Assembly (NCBI GenBank): GCA_036274615.1
Contig: DASUFK010000013.1
Location: forward strand, 1-5,568
Direction of reading: 5' to 3'
Source: FEN-1219 sp036274615
GTDB lineage: Bacteria > Pseudomonadota > Gammaproteobacteria > Steroidobacterales > Rariloculaceae
DNA: 5,568 nt
The translations under genes and the position numbers were made by a program. Shown here in pieces: positions 1 through 5,568 of this stretch (positions are counted from its first letter, which is position 1; each line of letters begins with the position of its first letter). The notes beneath the pieces were generated by a model. The model was not told the origin of the DNA. It ran no database searches and saw nothing but the letters and a program-made list of their open reading frames with translations.

Positions 1-229
1 AGCGCACGACGATCGTGCCGAGAACGAGCACGAGAAAGATCTTCTCGTCGGGCCGCCCCGCCGCGGCGATCCAGAGCGCCCAGAGCGTGGGCCAGAGCAG
101 CAGCCAGACGCCGATCGGCCGGTGCAGCCGCATGAGCCGCAGATAGCGCGAATAGTGCTGCACTAGCGACGCGCGCGCGGCACGCGCCGGCGCCGCGCCC
201 ACACGCTCGCTCTGCGGAACCTCGCTCAC
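1..229 (-). CDS. ubiA: 4-hydroxybenzoate polyprenyltransferase UbiA, N-terminal part (cut by window edge)
   Basis: UbiA is an integral inner-membrane prenyltransferase that attaches the polyprenyl tail to 4-hydroxybenzoate in ubiquinone biosynthesis. Reading the minus strand from the GTG at 229-227 gives MSEVPQSERVG and an Ala/Arg-rich stretch, then YLRLMRLHRPIGVWLLLWPT and LWALWIAAAGRP. The RLMRxxRPIGxxLLLWPTLWALW signature is characteristic of the family's first membrane helix. A second hydrophobic stretch, IFLVLVLGTIVV, begins just before the edge. The catalytic Asp-rich motifs (NDxxD and a later one) would lie beyond position 1 and cannot be checked. The start is uncertain: GTG 229 is the most upstream in-frame candidate after a TAG at 260-262, with only a G-rich stretch as ribosome site. 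A GTG just before QHYSRYLRLM would give a protein nearer usual UbiA length. It lies downstream of recG on the same strand, beyond a palindrome and a likely promoter. Confidence 0.93.
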   Translation of the reverse strand, partial: MSEVPQSERVGAAPARAARASLVQHYSRYLRLMRLHRPIGVWLLLWPTLWALWIAAAGRPDEKIFLVLVLGTIVVR

Positions 230-256
230 TGCACCGCCCCACGCAACATCGCCGCG

Positions 257-286
257 ATTCTAGGCGTCGCGGCTCGATAGCAGCAA
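257..286 (-). promoter_or_regulatory. Candidate sigma70-type promoter for ubiA
   Basis: On the minus strand a -35-like TTGCTG (286-281) is followed after 18 bases by TAGAAT (262-257), which differs from the TATAAT consensus at one base. Transcription would start near 250, about 20 bases before the proposed GTG start of ubiA. The -35 match covers only the TTG. The site lies in the intergenic region, just beyond the palindrome that ends at 301, so ubiA could be transcribed independently of recG. The call rests on consensus matching alone. Confidence 0.45.
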
Positions 287-300
287 CGCGCAAGGTCGCG

Positions 301-365
301 TCTCACTTTGGCCGCTCTGCGATGCCGGTAAGGCTGCGCAACCGCCAAACGCGGCCAAAGTGAGA
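301..365. repeat. 65-base palindromic element (copy 1 of a short dispersed repeat)
   Basis: The element has perfect 15-base inverted arms, TCTCACTTTGGCCGC (301-315) and GCGGCCAAAGTGAGA (351-365), around a 35-base centre. The pairing extends three more positions outward if a G-T pair at 300/366 is allowed. The centre can fold further: TGCG (318-321) with CGCA (337-340), enclosing GCC (324-326) and GGC (332-334) around a 5-base loop. As RNA this gives a long, nearly continuous hairpin that starts 11 bases after the recG stop. No T-run follows on either strand, so it is not a classic intrinsic terminator. It could protect the recG mRNA 3' end or be a non-autonomous mobile repeat. A diverged relative lies at 5501-5562. 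Confidence 0.85.
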
Positions 366-376
366 TGCCACCGCCC

Positions 377-2344
377 TCAAACCTTGGCGTAGTCCGTCGC
401 GCCGCGGACCCAGCGGCGGATCAGGGGCTCGACGCGGTCGGGATGATGCGCGAGCAGGCGCTCGGAGATCTCGATGACCGACGGCAGCAGGTCCGCGTCG
501 CGCAAGAGATCCGCGACGCGCAGCTGCACGATGCCGGTCTGGCGAGTGCCGAGGACTTCGCCCGGACCGCGAAGCTGCAGGTCCTTCTGGGCGATTTCGA
601 AGCCGTCGTTGGTCGCGCGCATCACGCCGAGGCGCTCGCGCGCATGCTCGGTGAGCGGCGGCTTGTAGAGGAGCACGCAGCTCGATGCGTCGCGACCGCG
701 CCCGACTCGGCCGCGGAGCTGATGGAGCTGCGCGAGGCCCATGCGCTCCGCGTTCTCCACGATCATCAGCGTGGCGTTCGGCACGTCCACGCCCACCTCG
801 ATCACGGTGGTCGCGACCAGCAGGTCGAGGTTCGCGCTCTTGAAGGCGCGCATCACGAGATCCTTGTCGGCGGCTTTCATGCGGCCGTGGATCAAGCCCA
901 CGCGGACCTTGGGCAGTGCCGCGGCAAGATCCTTCTCGAGCGCGATCGCCGCGCTCGAGTCCACGGTCTCCGACTCCTCGATGAGCGGGCACACCCAGTA
1001 CGCCTGTTGCCCGGTCGCGCAGTGCGCGGCGATCCGCTCCACGAGCTCCGGCCGGCGGTCCTCGGGCAACGCTACGGTCCTCACCGGCTGACGCCCGGGC
1101 GGCAGCTCGCCGATCACCGAGCAATCGAGGTCGGCGTAGGCGGTCATCGCGAGCGTGCGCGGGATGGGCGTGGCCGTCATGATCAACTGGTGCGGCGAGC
1201 GCTGCTCCGTCTCGCCCTTGCCTCTGAGCTTGAGGCGCTGGTCAACGCCGAAGCGGTGCTGCTCGTCCACGATCACGAGCGCGAGCCGCTTGAACTCCAC
1301 GCTCTCCTGAAACAGCGCGTGCGTGCCGACGATCACCGCGGCCGTTCCGCCCGCGATGGCCGCGAGCGTGCCGGCGCGCGCGCGTGCCGGTTGCGAGCCC
1401 GACAGCAACGTCACGCCGATGCCGAGCGGCGCGAGCCAGCGGTCGAAGCTCGTGAAGTGCTGCTCGGCGAGGAGCTCGGTGGGCGCCATCACGGCGGTTT
1501 GGCACCCGGCCGCCGCCGCGACCACCGCCGCGAGCGCGGCGACCACCGTCTTGCCCGAGCCCACGTCGCCTTGCAGCAGCCGGTTCATCGGCGCGCCGCG
1601 GCCGATGTCCGCGAGGATCTCGGCCGCCGCGCTCTCCTGCGCACGCGTGAGCGCGAACGGCAGCGACGAGCGGAAACGCGCGAGCTCCGCGTCGGCCGCT
1701 TGGAGCGCGTAGGCGTGCTCGGTCCGCTGGGCCGCCGCGGTGCGTCGCAACCCGAGCCGCTGCGCGACGAGCTCCTCGAGCGCGATTCGGCGCTGGCTCG
1801 CGTGCTTGCCGCTCGTGAGCAGCGCGGAGTCCGCGTCCTGCGGCGGCCGGTGCAGATAGCGGATCGCGTCGGTGATCGTCGGCGAGCCCGGCGCGGTTTG
1901 GTCCCAGAGGTAGTCGGTGAGCGGCTCGCGCTCGAGCCGCGCGAGCAACTGCTCGATGAGGCGGCGTAGCGCCGCCTGGTGGAGACCTTCGGTGCTCGGA
2001 TAGATGGGCGTCAGGGTCGCGGTCGGTTCGGGCTCGTTCGCGCCGATCACGCGGTGCTCGGGATGAACCATCTCGAGCCCGGCGGGACCCGCCCGCACCT
2101 CGCCGAAGAAGCGAATCCGCACGCCGCGCACGAGCGCGCGCTGCTGCGCCGCGGTGAAGTGGAAAAATCGCAGCGTGAGCGCGCCCGTGCCGTCGACAAG
2201 CTTCAGGAGCAGCGACCGGCGGCGGCGAAACACCACCTCGGCCAGCGCGATCTCGCCTTCGGCGAGCACTCGCTCGCCCGGCCGGAGCGAGCCGAGCGCG
2301 CGGATCGCCGTGCGGTCTTCGTAGCGCAGGGGCAGGAGGCACAA
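377..2344 (-). CDS. recG: ATP-dependent DNA helicase RecG (real start probably upstream)
   Basis: RecG is a cytoplasmic superfamily 2 double-strand DNA translocase that remodels stalled replication forks and branch-migrates Holliday junctions. In the 655-residue frame the N-terminal part is the OB-fold wedge domain (about residues 20-105, with EMVHPEHRVIG at its end). The helicase core shows Walker A GDVGSGKT (259-266), APTELLAEQH (287-296), the RecG-type DEQH box (360-363), TATPIPRT (390-397), ATTVIEVGVDVPNA (511-524) and QLRGRVGRG (542-550). The C-terminal RecG region includes LRGPGEVLGTRQTG (591-604). All motor motifs are intact. The TTG at 2344 is the first standard start codon in frame, but it falls inside conserved sequence: the codons before it encode the expected RecG N-terminus, described in the next entry. 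Adding these 42 codons gives about 697 residues, near the usual family length. It follows ridA directly and is probably co-transcribed with it. Confidence 0.97.
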   Translation of the reverse strand: MCLLPLRYEDRTAIRALGSLRPGERVLAEGEIALAEVVFRRRRSLLLKLVDGTGALTLRFFHFTAAQQRALVRGVRIRFFGEVRAGPAGLEMVHPEHRVIGANEPEPTATLTPIYPSTEGLHQAALRRLIEQLLARLEREPLTDYLWDQTAPGSPTITDAIRYLHRPPQDADSALLTSGKHASQRRIALEELVAQRLGLRRTAAAQRTEHAYALQAADAELARFRSSLPFALTRAQESAAAEILADIGRGAPMNRLLQGDVGSGKTVVAALAAVVAAAAGCQTAVMAPTELLAEQHFTSFDRWLAPLGIGVTLLSGSQPARARAGTLAAIAGGTAAVIVGTHALFQESVEFKRLALVIVDEQHRFGVDQRLKLRGKGETEQRSPHQLIMTATPIPRTLAMTAYADLDCSVIGELPPGRQPVRTVALPEDRRPELVERIAAHCATGQQAYWVCPLIEESETVDSSAAIALEKDLAAALPKVRVGLIHGRMKAADKDLVMRAFKSANLDLLVATTVIEVGVDVPNATLMIVENAERMGLAQLHQLRGRVGRGRDASSCVLLYKPPLTEHARERLGVMRATNDGFEIAQKDLQLRGPGEVLGTRQTGIVQLRVADLLRDADLLPSVIEISERLLAHHPDRVEPLIRRWVRGATDYAKV

Positions 2345-2470
2345 GAGGTCGCCGACCCGCTCGATGCCGAGCTTCGCGAGCCGCAGCGCGAGCTTCGGCC
2401 CGACGCCCGCGAGGCTTTCGACCGGCCGATCGAACGCCGATGGCTTGCGAGGCTCGATGAGCGCGCCTAT
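2345..2470 (-). other. recG: N-terminal coding extension of recG with no standard start codon
   Basis: Continuing the recG frame upstream of the TTG at 2344 gives 42 open codons. They include RPVESLAGVGPKLALRLAKL and GIERVGDL, running straight into LCLLPLRYEDR. This matches the conserved start of RecG proteins, in which a LxGVGxxxAxxLxxLGIxxxxDLLxxLPLRYEDR stretch forms the N-terminal DNA-binding segment. It is therefore coding on conservation grounds. No ATG, GTG or TTG occurs in this frame from 2345 to at least 2580. Candidate starts are ATA (2470-2468), which overlaps the ridA TAG stop as CTATAG, and ATC (2458-2456). Translational coupling to ridA through a rare start codon is possible. 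A base-call error or a recent start-codon mutation is equally possible. Confidence 0.8.
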
Positions 2471-2847
2471 AGGACCAGTATCCCGTCCACTTCCACGTTG
2501 GCGCCGCGCGGCAACGCCGCGACGCCGATGGCGGCGCGCGCCGGATACGGCTCGGCGAAGTACTCCGCCATGATCTCGTTGACGAGCGCGAAGTTCTTCA
2601 GGTCCGTGAGGTAGACGGTGACGCGGACGGCATCCGCGAGCGAGCCGCCCGACGCCGCGGCGACTGCCGCGAGGTTCTCGAACACCTGGCGAATCTCCGC
2701 TCGGAGGTCGCCGCTCACCAGCTCCATCGTGGAGGGGACGAGCGGAATCTGCCCCGAAAGGTACACGGTATTGCCGGCGCGAATCGCCTGGCTGTAGGGG
2801 CCGATGGCCGCGGGCGCATCCTTGGTGTGAATCGGTTGCTTCGCCAT
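2467..2847 (-). CDS. ridA: RidA family reactive enamine/imine deaminase
   Basis: RidA (YjgF/YER057c/UK114 family) hydrolyses reactive 2-aminoacrylate and related enamine/imine intermediates released by PLP enzymes, protecting cytoplasmic enzymes from damage. The 126-residue length is typical of this trimeric family. Visible motifs are APAAIGPYSQ (residues 11-20), YLSGQIP (29-35), VYLTDLKNFALVN (78-90) and PARAAIGVAALPRGANVEVD (102-121). Arg104 matches the family's essential substrate-carboxylate-binding arginine, and Glu119 lies in the conserved C-terminal strand. The ATG at 2847 is preceded by AGAGAAG, a modest ribosome site. The gene starts 34 bases after the spoT stop, and its own stop codon abuts or overlaps the recG coding frame, which suggests a spoT-ridA-recG operon. 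A ridA-type gene beside spoT is also known in pseudomonads. Confidence 0.95.
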   Translation of the reverse strand: MAKQPIHTKDAPAAIGPYSQAIRAGNTVYLSGQIPLVPSTMELVSGDLRAEIRQVFENLAAVAAASGGSLADAVRVTVYLTDLKNFALVNEIMAEYFAEPYPARAAIGVAALPRGANVEVDGILVL

Positions 2848-2881
2848 GACTTCTCTTTGTTTTCGGAGGAATGGACCTCGC

Positions 2882-5032
2882 TCAGCCCGCGCTGCGGGCC
2901 ACGCGAACGACGCCCGGAATCGTACGGATGCTGCGAACCACCTGCGCGAGCTGCCGCCGGTCGCGAACCTTGAGCCTGAACGACAACGCCGACGCGTCGC
3001 CTTCCGTGTCGACGCGCACGTGCTCGATGTTGGTGTGCGTGGCGGAGATCCGGCCCGCGACCTCGGCCAGTAGGCCCACTCGGTCGAGCGTGCGCACCTG
3101 GATCTCGCTATCGAACTCGCCCTTCACGCCTTTGGTCCAGTCCACCGGGATCCACTTCGACGGCTGCTTGCGGTACTCCGCGAGGTTGCGGCACGTGGTG
3201 CGGTGAATCACGATGCCGCGGCCGCTCGACATGAAGCCCACGATCTCGTCGCCCGGGATCGGATAGCAGCAGCGCGCGTAGTTGACCACCATCCCTTCGG
3301 TGCCGGCGATCTCGATCGGCTTGCGCTCCTCGGCCGGATCCGCCGGATCCTTCTGCTGCGCAAGCATTCCGGCGATGACCGGAGCGAGCCGCTCGCCCAA
3401 GCCCACCTGCTCGAACAGCGTCTCGATGTCCTTGACGCCGAGCTCCTTGCGGAGCGCGTCGAGCGTGTCCTTCGGCACCTTTTTCAGGCTCGTCGTGTAG
3501 GCCATGAGCTCTTGATTGAGGAGCCGCCGGCCGAGCTCTTGAGCCTCGTCCCGCTTGAGGTTCTTGAGGTAGCCGCGGATCGCGTTGCGCGCCTTGGCGG
3601 TGATCACGAAGTTGACCCAGTTCGGGTTCGGCCGCGCGCCGCGCGCCGTGACGATCTCGACGGTCTCGCCGTTGTTCAGCGCGGTCTTGAGCGGCACGAG
3701 GCGGCGGTCGATCTTCGCCGCGACGCAGCGGTTGCCGATGTCGGTGTGCACGGCGTACGCGAAGTCGACCGCAGTGGCGCCGCGCGGCAGCCGCATGATC
3801 GCGCCCTTCGGCGTGAACACGTAGACCTTGTCGGGGAAGAGATCGGCCTTGACGGTCTCGAGGAACTCTTCGGAGTTCGCCGCCCGTTCCATCTCCATGA
3901 GGCCCGCGAGCCATTCGCGCGCCCGCTCCTCGGTGCTGTAGGTGTGCTTGTCGACGGCCTTGTATTGCCAGTGCGCGGCCAGGCCGCGCTCGGCGACCTT
4001 GTCCATCTCCTCGGTGCGGATCTGCACCTCGAGCGGCAGGCCATTCGGTCCGAACAGCGTCGTGTGCAGAGACTGGTAACCGTTGACGCGCGGTATCGAG
4101 ATGAAGTCCTTGAACCGGCCCGGCATCGGCTTGAACGCCTGATGTGTGAGGCCGAGCGCGCGGTAGCAACTGTCCACGTCGGGCACGATGACGCGGACAC
4201 CGTACACGTCGACGATATCGGCGAGGTGCGCGTGCTTGCGCTGCATCTTGAGATAGATGCTGTAGAGGTGCTTCTCGCGCGCGTGCACGCGCGCGGGAAT
4301 CTTCGCGTCGCCCAGCGTCTTCGTGAGCTTGCTCTCGATCTTGCGCAGCAGCTGGCGCTGATTGCCCTTGGCGCGCCGCAGCGAGCGCTGCAGCACCTTG
4401 TAGCGGAACGGATAGAGCGTCTTGAAGCCGAGCTCCTCGAGCTCCAGCTTGAGCGTGTAAACGCCGAGCCGGTTCGCGATCGGCGCATAGATGTCGAGCG
4501 TCTCGCGCGCGATGCGCCGCTGCTTCTCCACCGGCAGCGAGGCGATCGTGCGCATGTTGTGGGTGCGGTCGGCGAGCTTCACGAGGATCACTCGCAGGTC
4601 CTTCGCCATCGCGAGCAGCATCTTGCGGAAGCTCTCGGCTTGCGCTTCGGCGGCGCTGTCGAACCGCAGGTGGTCGATCTTGCTGACGCCGTCGACGAGA
4701 CGCGCGACGTCCTCGCCGAATTGCTGCTCGATCTCCTGAACCGTGCGGCCGGTGTCCTCGACGACGTCGTGCAGGAGCGCGGCCTTGATCGAGCCGGAGT
4801 CGAGGTGCAGCGTCGCGAGAATTTCCGCGACGGCTATCGGATGAGTGATGTACGGGTCGCCGCTGCGCCGCTGTTGGCCTTCGTGCGCCTTCGCGCTGAA
4901 CTCGTAAGCCGCGGTGATGCTCGGCAGCTCGGACTCGGGCAGGTAACTCTGGAGCTGCGAGCTGAGCCGGCCGAAGTCATCCGTGCGCCATACCGACGGA
5001 AGGACTTCGCGGATGGCAGCACCGTAATCCAT
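2882..5032 (-). CDS. spoT: Bifunctional (p)ppGpp synthetase/hydrolase SpoT
   Basis: SpoT makes and degrades the alarmone (p)ppGpp, which controls the stringent response. At 716 residues it is close to E. coli SpoT (about 700). In order: an HD hydrolase domain with AHEGQ (His50), HDVVEDT (88-94) and KLADRTHNMRT (152-162). Next is a synthetase domain with REKHLYSIYLKM (252-263), RFKDFISIPRVNGYQSLHTT (306-325) and EVQIRT (335-340). A TGS domain follows (about 398-462, VYVFTPKG to VEIVTA). Then come a helical region, a conserved-cysteine segment with NYARCCYPIPGDE (584-596) and a C-terminal ACT domain (about 642-716). Intact HD residues predict active hydrolysis. The RFKD motif, rather than the acidic EXDD of synthetase-only RelA, marks a bifunctional enzyme. 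The ATG at 5032 is the first start after an in-frame TAG at 5087-5089. The ribosome site is weak. It lies 80 bases after rpoZ. Whether a separate relA exists elsewhere cannot be told. Confidence 0.97.
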   Translation of the reverse strand: MDYGAAIREVLPSVWRTDDFGRLSSQLQSYLPESELPSITAAYEFSAKAHEGQQRRSGDPYITHPIAVAEILATLHLDSGSIKAALLHDVVEDTGRTVQEIEQQFGEDVARLVDGVSKIDHLRFDSAAEAQAESFRKMLLAMAKDLRVILVKLADRTHNMRTIASLPVEKQRRIARETLDIYAPIANRLGVYTLKLELEELGFKTLYPFRYKVLQRSLRRAKGNQRQLLRKIESKLTKTLGDAKIPARVHAREKHLYSIYLKMQRKHAHLADIVDVYGVRVIVPDVDSCYRALGLTHQAFKPMPGRFKDFISIPRVNGYQSLHTTLFGPNGLPLEVQIRTEEMDKVAERGLAAHWQYKAVDKHTYSTEERAREWLAGLMEMERAANSEEFLETVKADLFPDKVYVFTPKGAIMRLPRGATAVDFAYAVHTDIGNRCVAAKIDRRLVPLKTALNNGETVEIVTARGARPNPNWVNFVITAKARNAIRGYLKNLKRDEAQELGRRLLNQELMAYTTSLKKVPKDTLDALRKELGVKDIETLFEQVGLGERLAPVIAGMLAQQKDPADPAEERKPIEIAGTEGMVVNYARCCYPIPGDEIVGFMSSGRGIVIHRTTCRNLAEYRKQPSKWIPVDWTKGVKGEFDSEIQVRTLDRVGLLAEVAGRISATHTNIEHVRVDTEGDASALSFRLKVRDRRQLAQVVRSIRTIPGVVRVARSAG

Positions 5033-5054
5033 GGCTTGCGGCCACTCTACCGGA

Positions 5055-5084
5055 CCTCTTCGAAGAACGCCTCTTCGATGAGCG
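5055..5084. repeat. 15-base tandem duplication between rpoZ and spoT
   Basis: CCTCTTCGAAGAACG (5055-5069) is followed immediately by CCTCTTCGATGAGCG (5070-5084), identical at 13 of 15 positions. The first unit contains the 10-base palindrome TCTTCGAAGA (5057-5066). It occupies the spoT 5' leader on the minus strand, 23 bases before the ATG. It may be a small slippage duplication. A binding site for a regulator is possible, but nothing else supports it. Confidence 0.6.
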
Positions 5085-5112
5085 AACTAGGCCGGCTCCT
5101 TTTTGGTGAAGG

Positions 5113-5412
5113 TCAGTCGCCGATCGAGATCGGCCTCGATCCGAGCAAATCGTCGGGCAGCACGGGCGGCAGCTGCGCCGCGGCGACATCGAGCAGGTCT
5201 TCGACCGGCTGATCGCGCTGCGTGAGGATTTCCTCCGTGACGTAGCCGTCGGCGATCTCGCGCAACGCGACGACCGTGGGCTTGTCGTTTTCCCAGTCGA
5301 CCATCGGATGGGCACCGTTGGCGAGCTGCCGGGCGCGCTTGGCGGCCACGAGCACGAGCTGGAACATGTTCGGAATCCTCTCCAAACAATCTTCTACGGT
5401 GATTCTCGCCAT
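5113..5412 (-). CDS. rpoZ: DNA-directed RNA polymerase omega subunit
   Basis: Omega is the small RNA polymerase subunit that wraps the beta' C-terminal region, helps assemble the core enzyme and contributes to a ppGpp site. From the ATG at 5412 the 99-residue protein begins MARITVEDCLERIPNMFQLV, continues LVAAKRARQL and contains ENDKPTVVALREIADGYV, the family's core pattern. In E. coli the first residues after Met (Ala-Arg-Val-Thr) contact ppGpp at the omega-beta' interface; here they are Ala-Arg-Ile-Thr, so that site is likely kept. The C-terminal tail (VEDLLDVAAAQLPPVLPDD onward) is variable and slightly longer than in E. coli (91 residues). The frame stays open upstream to 5565, but only the Met at 5412 matches the conserved omega N-terminus. 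It is the first gene of the visible rpoZ-spoT-ridA-recG series; gmk, its usual upstream partner, would lie beyond the window. Confidence 0.95.
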   Translation of the reverse strand: MARITVEDCLERIPNMFQLVLVAAKRARQLANGAHPMVDWENDKPTVVALREIADGYVTEEILTQRDQPVEDLLDVAAAQLPPVLPDDLLGSRPISIGD

Positions 5413-5424
5413 TGGGAAACGCCA

Positions 5425-5429
5425 CTCCT
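5425..5429 (-). promoter_or_regulatory. Ribosome binding site of rpoZ
   Basis: On the minus strand AGGAG (5429-5425) precedes the ATG at 5412 with a 12-base spacer, longer than ideal. It is the best Shine-Dalgarno match near the start and supports the internal Met at 5412 over upstream starts in the same open frame. Confidence 0.5.
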
Positions 5430-5446
5430 GGGGCCCTGGACCTGCA

Positions 5447-5477
5447 AGTGTAATGCATGAACCCCGGAGCGTCGCAA
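5447..5477 (-). promoter_or_regulatory. Weak candidate sigma70 promoter upstream of rpoZ
   Basis: Minus-strand TTGCGA (5477-5472) and TACACT (5452-5447) resemble -35 and -10 boxes, but the 19-base spacer is long. A transcript would start near 5440, giving a leader of about 28 bases. The position is sensible and the consensus match is poor, so this is a suggestion only. Confidence 0.28.
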
Positions 5478-5500
5478 GGGCGCTTAGTTGGGGGGTTGTC

Positions 5501-5562
5501 ACACTTTGGCCGCTTTTGCGGTCGGTGTGGCTGCGGCCGTACCGCGAAGGGCGCTCGCGAGA
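5501..5562. repeat. Diverged copy 2 of the short dispersed repeat
   Basis: CACTTTGGCCGCT (5502-5514) is identical to 304-316 of the palindromic element near recG. The similarity continues, read on the minus strand: both copies have CGCAGCC, then ACCG, then CGCA, then AGCGGCCAAAGTG in the same order with small gaps, and both begin with TCTC at the far end. This copy has lost the matching second arm (CTCGCGAGA at 5554-5562 instead of CCAAAGTGAGA), so the long outer hairpin cannot form. It still has inner pairing: GCGGT (5518-5522) with ACCGC (5541-5545), and GGC-TGCG-GCC at 5529-5538. It lies upstream of rpoZ, where the end of gmk would be expected nearby, in the same orientation as copy 1. Confidence 0.65.
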
Positions 5563-5568
5563 CACGGC

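Noticed and set aside
301..365. Intrinsic transcription terminator for recG
   Set aside because: The stem is strong but no T-run follows on the minus strand (GCGACCTTGCGCG follows instead), so a factor-independent terminator is not supported.
303..1124. 273-codon minus-strand frame running out of recG through the palindrome
   Set aside because: It is an alternate frame of recG with Arg/Ala-rich composition; recG itself is clearly coding in the other frame.
365..1969. 534-codon plus-strand open frame opposite recG
   Set aside because: It lies over intact recG helicase motifs and its translation is low-complexity Arg/Ala/His-rich; a shadow of codon bias.
3203..5212. 669-codon plus-strand open frame opposite spoT
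   Set aside because: It is antisense to a fully conserved spoT, has Arg/Leu/Glu-rich sequence with no recognisable domain, and such frames are common opposite GC-rich genes.
5413..5565. Upstream extension of the rpoZ frame to a GTG at 5565
   Set aside because: The extra 51 residues resemble no omega N-terminus, cross the repeat, and the conserved MARITVED start with an AGGAG lies at 5412.
5499..5568. Possible 3' end of gmk ending in TGA at 5501-5499
   Set aside because: The 22 visible codons give an Ala-rich tail with no recognisable guanylate kinase sequence; too short to support, though gmk would be expected upstream.

Overview
The window is a GC-rich chromosomal segment with five genes, all on the minus strand. 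In transcription order they are rpoZ (RNA polymerase omega), spoT (bifunctional ppGpp synthetase/hydrolase), ridA (enamine/imine deaminase), recG (branched-DNA helicase) and the first 76 codons of ubiA (4-hydroxybenzoate polyprenyltransferase). This order and the protein sequences suggest a GC-rich gammaproteobacterium with ubiquinone-based respiration. That placement is inferred from gene order and residue motifs, not from a search.

Layout from high to low coordinates: positions 5413-5568 are the rpoZ upstream region, with a possible promoter and a diverged copy of a short dispersed repeat. rpoZ occupies 5113-5412. An 80-base gap holding a 15-base tandem duplication precedes spoT (2882-5032). 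A 34-base gap separates spoT from ridA (2467-2847). The recG reading frame then runs directly out of the end of ridA, although the first in-frame ATG/GTG/TTG codon comes only at 2344. recG stops at 377. Positions 230-376 form an intergenic region with a 65-base palindromic element and a likely promoter for ubiA, which runs off the window at position 1.

rpoZ and spoT form a stringent-response pair: SpoT makes and degrades ppGpp, and omega supplies part of one ppGpp site on RNA polymerase. ridA and recG follow closely, as in many gammaproteobacteria, and are probably co-transcribed with spoT. ubiA seems to be a separate transcription unit beyond the palindrome.

The core genes are ordinary and well conserved, and I see no undescribed multi-gene system. 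Two things deserve attention. One is a short dispersed repeat, present as a near-perfect hairpin after recG and as a degenerate copy upstream of rpoZ. The other is the lack of a standard start codon where conservation says RecG begins.
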